This document shows positions 1 to 5,880 of a DNA stretch of 8,897 nt, piece after piece. The position numbers and the translations under genes were made by a program. The stretch comes from Turicibacter sp. (GTDB taxonomy: Bacteria > Bacillota > Bacilli > MOL361 > Turicibacteraceae), in NCBI GenBank assembly GCA_030531025.1, contig JAUMTV010000124.1, positions 1 to 8,897 on the forward strand. The letters are read 5' to 3'. The notes under the pieces are model-generated. The model saw only the letters and a list, made by a program, of their open reading frames with translations, did no database searches and was not told the origin of the DNA. The first letter of the stretch is position 1. The number at the start of each line of letters is the position of its first letter.

Positions 1-47
1 CAGCCTTTTATCTTAATGAGTAGATCTGTGTGTGTGTTTAGTAAAAT

Positions 48-1148
48 TTATCGAATAACTTCTTCTGTTTCAACATTGAAGAAGTGGCATTTGTTCATAT
101 CTAATGCTAGCTCTAATTTATCTCCCATACGGATATCAGAACGAGCATCAACTTTAGCAACTAATTGTTGTCCTGCTAATGTTGTATATAAAATAGATTC
201 ATGTCCTAATAACTCTGCAACTTCAATTTCAGCTGTGTATTTTGCTTCTGCATAAGTATCTGCTACGATTGGCTCATCATGTACATCCTCTGGACGAATA
301 CCAAAGATTACTTCTTTTCCATCGTATCCTTTTTGTTTTAACATATTGAATTTCGCTTCTGGAATACGGAATTTTAAGTTATCTGCAATAAAATATCCGT
401 TTGATACTTTACCATGAATGAAGTTCATAGCAGGTGACCCGATGAATCCACCAACGAAAACAGTACGTGGGTTATCATAAATTTCTTTTGGTGATCCAAT
501 TTGTTGAATAACTCCATCTTTCATAACGACGATACGAGAAGCCATTGTCATCGCTTCTGTTTGGTCATGGGTAACGTAGATTGTTGTTGTTGCTAAACGA
601 TCATGTAATTTAATAATTTCTGAACGCATGGCAACACGTAATTTAGCATCTAAGTTTGATAAAGGCTCATCCATTAAGAATACTTTCGCATCACGTACGA
701 TCGCACGTCCTAATGCAACACGTTGACGTTGTCCCCCTGATAACGCCTTTGGTTTACGATCTAAATATTGCTCTAATCCTAAAATACGTGCAGCATCTTT
801 AACACGACGATCAATTTCTTCTTTTGGAATTTTACGTAATTTTAATCCGAATGCCATATTATCATAAACATTCATATGTGGATATAACGCATATGATTGG
901 AATACCATCGCAATGTCACGATCTTTTGGTGCAACATCGTTCATTAATACACCATCAATATAGAATTCCCCTTTAGAAATTTCTTCTAATCCTGCAATCA
1001 TACGTAATGTCGTTGACTTCCCACACCCTGAAGGTCCAACGAATACGATAAACTCTTTATCTGCAATATCCAGATTGAAATCTGTTACAGATGGATTTGG
1101 ATTGTTTTCATAAATTTTGTAAATGTTTTTCAATTTTAACTCAGCCAT
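48..1148 (-). CDS. ugpC: Sugar ABC transporter ATP-binding protein, MsmK/UgpC type
   Basis: This is the cytoplasmic ATPase of a carbohydrate importer of the MalK/UgpC/MsmK group (366 aa, normal length). Visible motifs are Walker [10 protein letters not shown] (residues 38-46), Q-loop Q84, signature LSGGQ (136-140), Walker B VFLMDEP (156-162) and the H-loop histidine H194. The C-terminal part, from about residue 240, is the regulatory TOBE/OB region and includes FGIRPEDV. The ATG start has GGGAGGAA at good distance. No permease or binding-protein gene is adjacent. In Bacillota such stand-alone MsmK-type ATPases often energise several sugar importers, so a shared ATPase is likely (inference). 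The substrate cannot be read from this sequence. A promoter with a cre-like site lies just upstream. The symbol could equally be msmK or msmX. Confidence 0.95.
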   Translation of the reverse strand: MAELKLKNIYKIYENNPNPSVTDFNLDIADKEFIVFVGPSGCGKSTTLRMIAGLEEISKGEFYIDGVLMNDVAPKDRDIAMVFQSYALYPHMNVYDNMAFGLKLRKIPKEEIDRRVKDAARILGLEQYLDRKPKALSGGQRQRVALGRAIVRDAKVFLMDEPLSNLDAKLRVAMRSEIIKLHDRLATTTIYVTHDQTEAMTMASRIVVMKDGVIQQIGSPKEIYDNPRTVFVGGFIGSPAMNFIHGKVSNGYFIADNLKFRIPEAKFNMLKQKGYDGKEVIFGIRPEDVHDEPIVADTYAEAKYTAEIEVAELLGHESILYTTLAGQQLVAKVDARSDIRMGDKLELALDMNKCHFFNVETEEVIR

Positions 1149-1177
1149 TTTTAATTCCTCCCTCTTGGTATAGTTAA

Positions 1178-1206
1178 ATTATAGAATGAAAACGATTTAT
1201 TTACAA
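1178..1206 (-). promoter_or_regulatory. Sigma-A type promoter of the ugpC gene
   Basis: Read on the minus strand, a -35 box TTGTAA (1206-1201) is followed after exactly 17 bases by a perfect -10 box TATAAT (1183-1178). Transcription would start about 25-30 bases before the ATG, leaving room for the GGGAGGAA ribosome binding site. This makes the ATPase gene independently transcribed from the regulator gene upstream of it. Confidence 0.75.
1186..1200 (+). promoter_or_regulatory. cre-like (CcpA) site inside the ugpC promoter spacer
   Basis: ATGAAAACGATTTAT fits the catabolite-responsive-element consensus WTGNAANCGNWNNCW at every position but one (A instead of C near the 3' end). It fills the spacer between the -35 and -10 boxes, where bound CcpA would block RNA polymerase. 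Repression of a sugar-import ATPase by CcpA is biologically plausible. The site is a pattern match only, and cre-like sequences occur by chance in AT-rich DNA. Confidence 0.45.
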
Positions 1207-1260
1207 TAAACAAGGTGCACATGTTTTAAGCTTTCCTATTGTGCAATTTGTATATAGCGT

Positions 1261-2151
1261 TTACACATTGTGTTTTAATTCGAGATTTTTAATCACAAGA
1301 TATGCCACAGTTGCATCTTTAAACTCTTTGACATTTAATCCTGTTACTTGAATAAATTTCTCTAGTTTATTCATGAATGTATTTCGATGCATGTACAAAG
1401 CTTTCGCTCCCATTGATAAATTAAAGTTATTTTCTAAATAACACTTCACGACTTCTATAAGATCATAAGCTAATGTTTCAATTTTTTGTGCTACTTGAGT
1501 AAATCCCCCGTAATCATCAACTGTTAAAATCATATATTGTAATAGAAGCTCTTGCTGTTCCATTATTAGCTTATGACGATTTCGATAGTTCTTATAAAGA
1601 TCAAACTCCTTTAAAAATGCCTCGGAGATTGTCTCATTAATTTTATACTCCATTGTTTTATACAGATTCGTATTATAATAAAAGTCTTCATTAATCGCTT
1701 TAGCAATCTCTTCAAACTCTTTGATGTCATATTCATCTCGCTTTGTAAAATCTAAAATAACACCGTACTCACGATCAATAAATAAAACAATGAACTTTTC
1801 ATTAAAGCTTTTGATTAATTGATCAAATTGAATCTTTGATTCTGAGTCAAAGTTATGATGAAAAAAGATAAAACGTGCCTCTTGATAAGATGGCTCCATC
1901 ATTTCTAATAGTTTTGTTTTTCCATACAACAATAACTCTAACCAAAATAACCTAGTTTGTTGATCAAAATCAACCGAGATAATTTCATCAAATAATAGCG
2001 ACAATAGCTTTTTCTCCGATGTTGAAACATTCTTTTTGATGCCAATTAAGTGATTTCCTTCATCTTTAAACCAGTAGTAATCATTTGGATAATCTGGCAT
2101 TTCATCAATAATACACTGATCTTTATAAAGCTCTTTTATTTGTAAAAGCAT
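1261..2151 (-). CDS. PucR/CdaR-type helix-turn-helix transcriptional regulator
   Basis: A 296 aa protein recognised by its C-terminal end (about residues 236-293), which matches the PucR C-terminal HTH type: an Asn-rich lead-in, then LSMGAKALYMHRNTFMNKL with the hallmark HRNT, then a V-T-G-L-N segment and a hydrophobic last helix. In the family this part binds DNA and the N-terminal part senses a ligand. Residues 1-230 match no sensor domain I recognise, are rich in aromatic and acidic residues, and show no membrane segment. The start at ATG 2151 has GAGG about 7-8 bases upstream. It lies just upstream of and codirectional with the sugar ABC ATPase gene, so control of sugar uptake is an attractive but unproven role. 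The two genes are 112 bases apart, and the ATPase gene has its own promoter. Confidence 0.75.
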   Translation of the reverse strand: MLLQIKELYKDQCIIDEMPDYPNDYYWFKDEGNHLIGIKKNVSTSEKKLLSLLFDEIISVDFDQQTRLFWLELLLYGKTKLLEMMEPSYQEARFIFFHHNFDSESKIQFDQLIKSFNEKFIVLFIDREYGVILDFTKRDEYDIKEFEEIAKAINEDFYYNTNLYKTMEYKINETISEAFLKEFDLYKNYRNRHKLIMEQQELLLQYMILTVDDYGGFTQVAQKIETLAYDLIEVVKCYLENNFNLSMGAKALYMHRNTFMNKLEKFIQVTGLNVKEFKDATVAYLVIKNLELKHNV

Positions 2152-2178
2152 ATAACATCCTCGCTTCCCCCCTCATAA

Positions 2179-2195
2179 GATATATTAAGTATATC
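2179..2195. promoter_or_regulatory. Perfect inverted repeat over the regulator's -10 region (operator candidate)
   Basis: GATATATTAAGTATATC (plus strand) has perfect 6-base arms, GATATA and TATATC, around a 5-base spacer. On the minus strand it contains TATACT, a plausible -10 box, with TTTTGC 17 bases upstream. It sits about 30 bases before the start of the PucR-type gene. The position fits autoregulation, but AT-rich palindromes arise easily by chance. Confidence 0.35.
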
Positions 2196-2278
2196 ATTTT
2201 TTAGATTCCGGCAAAATAACTGTTTCGCCCATGTGAAAGATAAAAAACGATTTACGTGATGAACAAAGGAGGTCTATT

Positions 2279-2572
2279 ATGCCAAGAAGTATTTCGATGA
2301 CTCAATTAAGTCAGATGATGAATACAAATCCGATTATTATTGATATTCGTGAGCCGTATCAATTTGCTCAATTTCATCTTCCGACTGCTGTTAACATCTC
2401 TTATCAAACACTTGTCATGTATCCAGAACGCTACTTAAATCGTCAAGATACGTATTACTTAATCTGTGCTCATGGTGGTGAAAGTTATCGAGCATGCATC
2501 ATACTAGAGCCGGCTGGATATAAAGTGATTAGCATCTTAGGTGGTTACTCTAGTATGAGGTATCGCTATTAA
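2279..2572 (+). CDS. Single-domain rhodanese-like protein
   Basis: A 97 aa cytoplasmic protein consisting of one rhodanese domain. Visible family marks are the IIIDIREPYQFAQFHLPTAVNI block (about residues 19-40), the active-site cysteine C63 in LICAHGGES, and the C-terminal GYKVISILGGYSSM segment (80-93). Rhodaneses carry sulfane sulfur as a cysteine persulfide. The six-residue loop here is C-A-H-G-G-E, with Glu where many sulfurtransferases have Arg (CxxGxR), so substrate preference or activity may differ. The start has a near-ideal AAAGGAGGT at 2265-2273. The gene is transcribed away from the PucR-type regulator and ends at a strong terminator. The physiological sulfur acceptor is not deducible. 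Confidence 0.88.
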   Translation: MPRSISMTQLSQMMNTNPIIIDIREPYQFAQFHLPTAVNISYQTLVMYPERYLNRQDTYYLICAHGGESYRACIILEPAGYKVISILGGYSSMRYRY

Positions 2573-2609
2573 ATAAAAAAGTGAGCCAAAAGGTGGCTCA
2601 CTTCTTTTA
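2573..2609. terminator. Bidirectional rho-independent terminator (rhodanese / rluD operon)
   Basis: A perfect 10-bp stem (AAGTGAGCCA at 2579-2588 with TGGCTCACTT at 2594-2603) has a 5-base loop. It is flanked by CTTTT on the plus side and by an A-run that reads TTTTTTATTT on the minus strand. It follows the rhodanese stop codon directly. It is also the first good terminator downstream of the relQ-nadK-rluD operon, about 160 bases past the rluD stop. Confidence 0.85.
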
Positions 2610-2780
2610 TATATAGAAACAGAAATGTATTTCATCATTCTACATCAGTTTTAGTTGCTTAATTGCTTTAATACTAAGACAGACTCTCGTCCAGGGGTCA
2701 CCTACCATGCGAAGCATGTTTCCTCCATTAGTAGGGCTTAAAAGTTTTTCAATATGAAAAACTTTTAGCTGGACTTATAT
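2607..2780 (-). repeat. Dispersed structured repeat, full-looking copy (copy 1)
   Basis: This element recurs at the right end of the window. The tail (2607-2625, TTATATATAGAAACAGAAA) and a 21-base core (2665-2685) are identical to 8706-8724 and 8764-8784, with the same 79-base span in both copies. Read on the minus strand it begins TATAAGTCCAG and folds plausibly as follows: an outer stem of GTCCAG (2689-2694) with CTGGAC (2769-2774); a 13-bp hairpin TAAAAGTTTTTCA/TGAAAAACTTTTA (2739-2767); a stem CCTAC/GTAGG (2701-2705 with 2731-2735); and inside that CATGC/GCATG (2706-2710 with 2714-2718). The loop carries GGAGGA. No transposase gene and no known riboswitch class was recognised. It lies between rluD and its terminator, so it should be transcribed as the operon's 3' UTR. 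Confidence 0.8.
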
Positions 2781-3649
2781 CTATGGAATCGTTGAGGGAT
2801 ATCTGTTTGAAAGCAGTGCTTCTTCTTTGTAATAGGATGAATAAAGCTCACATAATAGCTATGCAGTAAATGACCTTCTTTTAGTGTGATGGCTTCATCA
2901 TCATATAATGTATCTCCAATAAGAGGATGACCTAAATAAGCCATGTGAACACGAATTTGATGCGTGCGTCCTGTTTCAAGCTCACATTCCACTAATGTAT
3001 TTTTGCCTTGAAATTGAATGACACGATAATGCGTGATAGCCTCATCACCTGATTCACAAACGCCACGTTTAACATTTCCTTCTTGTAATCTCGCAATTGG
3101 AGCCTTGATTGTTCCAAAAGAAGACTTTAAATGACCTTTAACAAGCGTGTAATATTTTCGCTTAATTTGCTTCACATCTTTTGTCATTAAATGATGCACG
3201 TGACGATACTTAGCGACCACTAATAAACCAGATGTATCTCGATCCAGTCGATTCACAAAATGAATCGTTGACTTAATTTCATGTTCATTATAATAATGAA
3301 TAAGTGCATTAGCTAATGTTTCGCGTGGATGGCGAAGGGATGGAATGGTTGGGATGCCAGCCGGTTTATTAATGACTAATAAATAGTCATCTTCAAAAAC
3401 AACATCTAGCCTATGTTCATAAGGTTTTAACCCTTCACTACGTTCTTCAGGTGGGAAAATAACAGTTAAAACATCATTTTCTTGTAAGGTATATCGAACC
3501 GTTTGATGTTCTCCATTAACTCTTAAATCTCCTCCACGATGTTTCGTAGCAACGATTGCCTTTTTTGAAATCTCTTGTTTTTTTAAAAAATTTAAAAGGG
3601 ATGTGCCTTTTTCATCAGGACCAATCTGATATGTTAACTGTAAACTCAT
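2765..3649 (-). CDS. RluA/RluD-family RNA pseudouridine synthase
   Basis: Converts specific uridines in structured RNA to pseudouridine. Of 294 aa, the N-terminal part (about 15-65) resembles an S4-like RNA-binding segment (LLNFLKKQEISKKAI... LRVNGE). The catalytic domain follows with LLVINKPAG (90-98), the catalytic-Asp motif NRLDRDTSG (133-141, D136; Asn replaces the common His), RTHQIRVH (228-235) and GDTLY (245-249). It is like B. subtilis YjbO; target RNA sites cannot be predicted. The start has AGGAG nearby and lies 10 bases after the nadK stop, so it is the last gene of the relQ-nadK operon. The last four codons and stop (Tyr-Lys-Ser-Ser-stop) come from the start of the dispersed repeat, whose hairpin contains the stop codon. 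Confidence 0.93.
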   Translation of the reverse strand: MSLQLTYQIGPDEKGTSLLNFLKKQEISKKAIVATKHRGGDLRVNGEHQTVRYTLQENDVLTVIFPPEERSEGLKPYEHRLDVVFEDDYLLVINKPAGIPTIPSLRHPRETLANALIHYYNEHEIKSTIHFVNRLDRDTSGLLVVAKYRHVHHLMTKDVKQIKRKYYTLVKGHLKSSFGTIKAPIARLQEGNVKRGVCESGDEAITHYRVIQFQGKNTLVECELETGRTHQIRVHMAYLGHPLIGDTLYDDEAITLKEGHLLHSYYVSFIHPITKKKHCFQTDIPQRFHRYKSS

Positions 3650-3659
3650 GTTGCAACTC

Positions 3660-4442
3660 CTATAAGAAATGATCTTTTACGCGTCCCCAAAATGAGACAT
3701 CTCGACGCTTAATAAACGATACGTGTCGATTTGATAAAGTGACTTTAATTTTTTGAATGTTTTTATATGTTTCATACAAATGGTCTCGAGTAATCGTAAC
3801 ATCAGCAAAATTTTCAGATTGAAGGGTGATGACTTGTTCATACGGAATAATAAGCGGTGACCCAATCGTACGGAAAACATTATTATTAATCGATGCAATT
3901 TCAGTCATCTGAAACGCTTTTAAACTTGGATAAACAATTGCTCCACCTAATGATTTGTTATACGCCGTACTTCCAGTAGGAGTCGAAATACAAACCCCAG
4001 TTCCTCGGAATGACTCAAAAAATAAATCATCGATCGTTACATTTAAATGTTGTGTCCGAAACGCATTTAAAAGTGTCATTTCATTAAAAGCATATAACTG
4101 ATAACACTCTTCATCTTCACAAAGTACAATCGAAAGCAATGGATATTGACTAATATGTGAATGTTCTTGCTTTAAAAATTGAACAAGTTCATCTAACTCG
4201 TCAGGTAACCAATCCGTATAATAACCTAAATGACCGGTATGTACCCCAATAAATTTTACTTTCTCAATTTGATCTAAATAATGATGAACCGCATGAAGTA
4301 CCGTTCCATCTCCACCAATCGTTAACACAATATCTGGGCTTTGATCATTTAATTCAATTTGTTCTTGTTTTAATTTTAGTTCAAGCTGTTGTTTAACTTG
4401 CTGAGAGTGCTCACGCTCATTTGCGTAAATCGCTACTTTCAT
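3660..4442 (-). CDS. nadK: NAD kinase
   Basis: Phosphorylates NAD to NADP, supplying reducing cofactor for biosynthesis and thiol defence; cytoplasmic. At 260 aa it is close to the family norm. Hallmarks present are GGDGT (43-47), the FNE nucleotide-binding motif (N120-E121), the glycine/threonine-rich STPTGSTAYNKSLGG (153-167), and the region around SPLIIP (195-200). The ATG follows the relQ stop codon after a single base, with its AAAGGAG ribosome site inside the relQ 3' end, indicating translational coupling. The rluD-like gene begins 10 bases downstream. The same relQ-nadK-rluD order is found in B. subtilis (yjbM-yjbN-yjbO). Confidence 0.96.
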   Translation of the reverse strand: MKVAIYANEREHSQQVKQQLELKLKQEQIELNDQSPDIVLTIGGDGTVLHAVHHYLDQIEKVKFIGVHTGHLGYYTDWLPDELDELVQFLKQEHSHISQYPLLSIVLCEDEECYQLYAFNEMTLLNAFRTQHLNVTIDDLFFESFRGTGVCISTPTGSTAYNKSLGGAIVYPSLKAFQMTEIASINNNVFRTIGSPLIIPYEQVITLQSENFADVTITRDHLYETYKNIQKIKVTLSNRHVSFIKRRDVSFWGRVKDHFL

Positions 4443-4443
4443 A

Positions 4444-5136
4444 TTATTCTCCTTTGTGTTTCTTAATTAAATAATCTTCATTTAAAGTGACTAAACTTGT
4501 TGGTGGTTCAACAACTCTAAATTCATCTGTTTGACGTTTCTCAAATGTTTTTTGTGCTTCTGCGATTTCATCACGAATTTCTGACATTTGACCATCAAGC
4601 CAAGCCGCTGCTTCAGCCGCTTGTTTTAATCGATCTTTAATCACTGTTGGAATTTGGCCTTCATATTTATAATTTAAAGAATGCTCAATACTCGCCCAAA
4701 AATTCATCGCAAGTGTACGAATTTGAAACTCAACCATCACACGCTTCATCCCATCTATCGTTTCTAAATGATAATATGCATGAATATGATACGAACGATA
4801 ACCACTTGCTCGTTGATGTAAAATATAATCGCGTGTTTCAACAATTTCTAAGTCTTGACGCTTTTTTAATAATTCAGCGACCATATAAATATCTTCTACG
4901 AATTGACAATTAATACGAAGTCCTGCAATATCATAAACTCGATCAATTTCATTAATCGATAATCCCATACGATCTAATTTATCTAAAATACTTGAGATTG
5001 TTTTAATACGTCCATCAACAAATTCAATTGGGGAATGAAGCCCCTTTGTTTTATATTGTTGTCTAATCCCTCGTAAGTTTATTTTTAATTCTTGTAAGGC
5101 TAATTCATACGGCTCAAAAAAGCTTAACCAATCCAT
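4444..5136 (-). CDS. relQ: Small alarmone synthetase RelQ ((p)ppGpp synthase)
   Basis: A single-domain RelA_SpoT synthetase of 230 aa that transfers pyrophosphate from ATP to GTP or GDP, making (p)ppGpp. Domain motifs are RVYDIAGLRI (66-75, with a conserved metal-site Asp at D69), ETRDYI...SGYRSYHIH (100-119, nucleotide binding), and VEFQIRTLAMNFWASIEHSLNYKY (135-158) with catalytic E136. No HD hydrolase or TGS/ACT domains are present, which separates it from Rel. It is slightly longer than B. subtilis RelQ through a charged, probably flexible C-terminal tail after about residue 200. The start has AGAGGTGA at proper spacing. It is the first gene of the operon with nadK and the rluD-like gene, with an extended -10 promoter upstream, and is divergent from the CYTH gene. 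Confidence 0.96.
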   Translation of the reverse strand: MDWLSFFEPYELALQELKINLRGIRQQYKTKGLHSPIEFVDGRIKTISSILDKLDRMGLSINEIDRVYDIAGLRINCQFVEDIYMVAELLKKRQDLEIVETRDYILHQRASGYRSYHIHAYYHLETIDGMKRVMVEFQIRTLAMNFWASIEHSLNYKYEGQIPTVIKDRLKQAAEAAAWLDGQMSEIRDEIAEAQKTFEKRQTDEFRVVEPPTSLVTLNEDYLIKKHKGE

Positions 5137-5221
5137 TTAGCTTCACCTCTATTTCCTTCTCTTTAAGTTTAATTCGTCGTTTCTCACTCAACTAATTTTA
5201 ATAATTTTTTTTCACACATTG

Positions 5222-5250
5222 ATTATATCATGCCTTTACGTCATAATTAA
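5222..5250 (-). promoter_or_regulatory. Probable promoter of the relQ-nadK-rluD operon
   Basis: On the minus strand a perfect -10 TATAAT (5227-5222) is preceded by TGA, making an extended -10 element. A weak -35, TTAATT (5250-5245), lies 17 bases upstream. The resulting leader is about 80 bases. The promoter overlaps the likely regulatory region of the divergent CYTH gene. Confidence 0.6.
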
Positions 5251-5252
5251 AT

Positions 5253-5261
5253 AGAGGTGAG
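5253..5261 (+). promoter_or_regulatory. Ribosome binding site that fixes the CYTH gene start
   Basis: AGAGGTGAG lies 8 bases before ATG 5269. The in-frame GTG at 5257 falls inside this ribosome site and therefore cannot be the start. The relQ gene on the other strand uses the nearly identical AGAGGTGA. Confidence 0.8.
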
Positions 5262-5268
5262 ATTGTTT

Positions 5269-5844
5269 ATGTCTACAAATCTAGAAATCGAATTTAAGAA
5301 CATGTTAGATGAAAGTGAATACCAAGAACTCCTAAAATGCTTCTCAATTCAAGAAGAGCAAATTTGGACACAAAAAAATGTTTATTTTGATACACCTTCT
5401 TTTGATTTAAAAAAGAATCAAGCAGCTCTTCGTGTGCGTATTAAAAATAATACTTATGAACTGACTCTAAAAACAAAAGCTGAAGTTGGATTACTTGAAA
5501 CCGACCAACTCATTACAAAGGCTGACTATAAAACATTAAAGCATGATCGTCAGCTTGTAAAAGGTCCAGTTTATGAGACACTGATTAATTTAGGAATTGA
5601 TGTAAATCAATTACGTGTGATTACCGATTTAACAACTAAACGTGCCGAAGTCCCTTATGAAAATGGGCTTTTAGTTCTTGATAAAAGCTTCTATGGTGAA
5701 GTTATTGATTTTGAATTAGAATACGAAGTCAATGATTATAATGAAGGATTAAACGCCTTTCATGAACTATTAAATAAACACCATATCCCAAAACGTCCAG
5801 CTGAAAACAAAATTAAACGTGCGACAATGGCCGCTTTAAAGTAA
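5269..5844 (+). CDS. yjbK: CYTH / triphosphate tunnel metalloenzyme domain protein (YjbK-like)
   Basis: A 191 aa CYTH-domain protein. The defining ExExK motif is at the N-terminus (E6, E8, K10 in LEIEFKN). The charged strands that line the triphosphate tunnel follow: R55 and R57 (ALRVRIKN), K68 and K70 (LTLKTK), R125 (KRAEVP), K139, the acidic FELEYE strand (148-153), and a terminal PKRPAENKIKRA (174-185). Family members bind or hydrolyse triphosphate compounds with Mg or Mn, but the substrate of YjbK-type proteins is not evident from sequence. The start is ATG 5269, chosen from the ribosome site. The gene lies head-to-head with relQ, and close linkage of yjbK and relQ homologues is known from Bacillus. 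A role linked to nucleotide triphosphates or alarmones is only inferred. Confidence 0.9.
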   Translation: MSTNLEIEFKNMLDESEYQELLKCFSIQEEQIWTQKNVYFDTPSFDLKKNQAALRVRIKNNTYELTLKTKAEVGLLETDQLITKADYKTLKHDRQLVKGPVYETLINLGIDVNQLRVITDLTTKRAEVPYENGLLVLDKSFYGEVIDFELEYEVNDYNEGLNAFHELLNKHHIPKRPAENKIKRATMAALK

Positions 5845-5845
5845 G

Positions 5846-5880
5846 AAAAGCTAGCTTCACTTGATGAAGCTAGTTTTTTT
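5846..5880. terminator. Bidirectional terminator shared by the CYTH gene and coiA
   Basis: A 9-bp perfect stem (CTAGCTTCA at 5851-5859 with TGAAGCTAG at 5865-5873) has a CTTGA loop, seven T on the plus side and a shorter A-run (5846-5849) on the other. It ends the plus-strand CYTH gene. The coiA stop codon (5872-5870) is inside the stem, so the coiA transcript would fold this hairpin at its very end. Confidence 0.85.

Noticed and set aside
26..37. Short GT dinucleotide run downstream of the ABC ATPase gene
   Set aside because: Only about five units and outside any gene; too short to interpret.
1216..1245. TGCACA...TGTGCA inverted repeat between the regulator and the ABC ATPase gene
   Set aside because: Six-base arms, an 18-base loop and no T-run; too weak to call a terminator or operator.
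2739..2767. 13-bp hairpin as a terminator for the rluD-like gene
   Set aside because: It is AT-rich, contains the stop codon and has no T-run after it; the stem at 2579-2603 is a far better terminator.
2607..2780. CRISPR array or T-box riboswitch
   Set aside because: There is no regular repeat-spacer series, no T-box sequence, and no aminoacyl-tRNA or amino-acid gene downstream.
4647..4913. Open frames opposite relQ, nadK, spx and the ABC ATPase
   Set aside because: They are antisense or alternative-frame shadows of well-supported genes, with no ribosome sites or domain signals.
5219..5247. Plus-strand promoter TTGATT-17-CATAAT for the CYTH gene
   Set aside because: Transcription would begin within the ribosome binding site, leaving no usable leader; the true promoter was not identified.
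5257..5268. GTG at 5257 as start of the CYTH gene (four extra residues)
   Set aside because: The GTG is inside the AGAGGTGAG ribosome site; ATG 5269 has correct spacing and places the ExExK motif at the usual N-terminal position.
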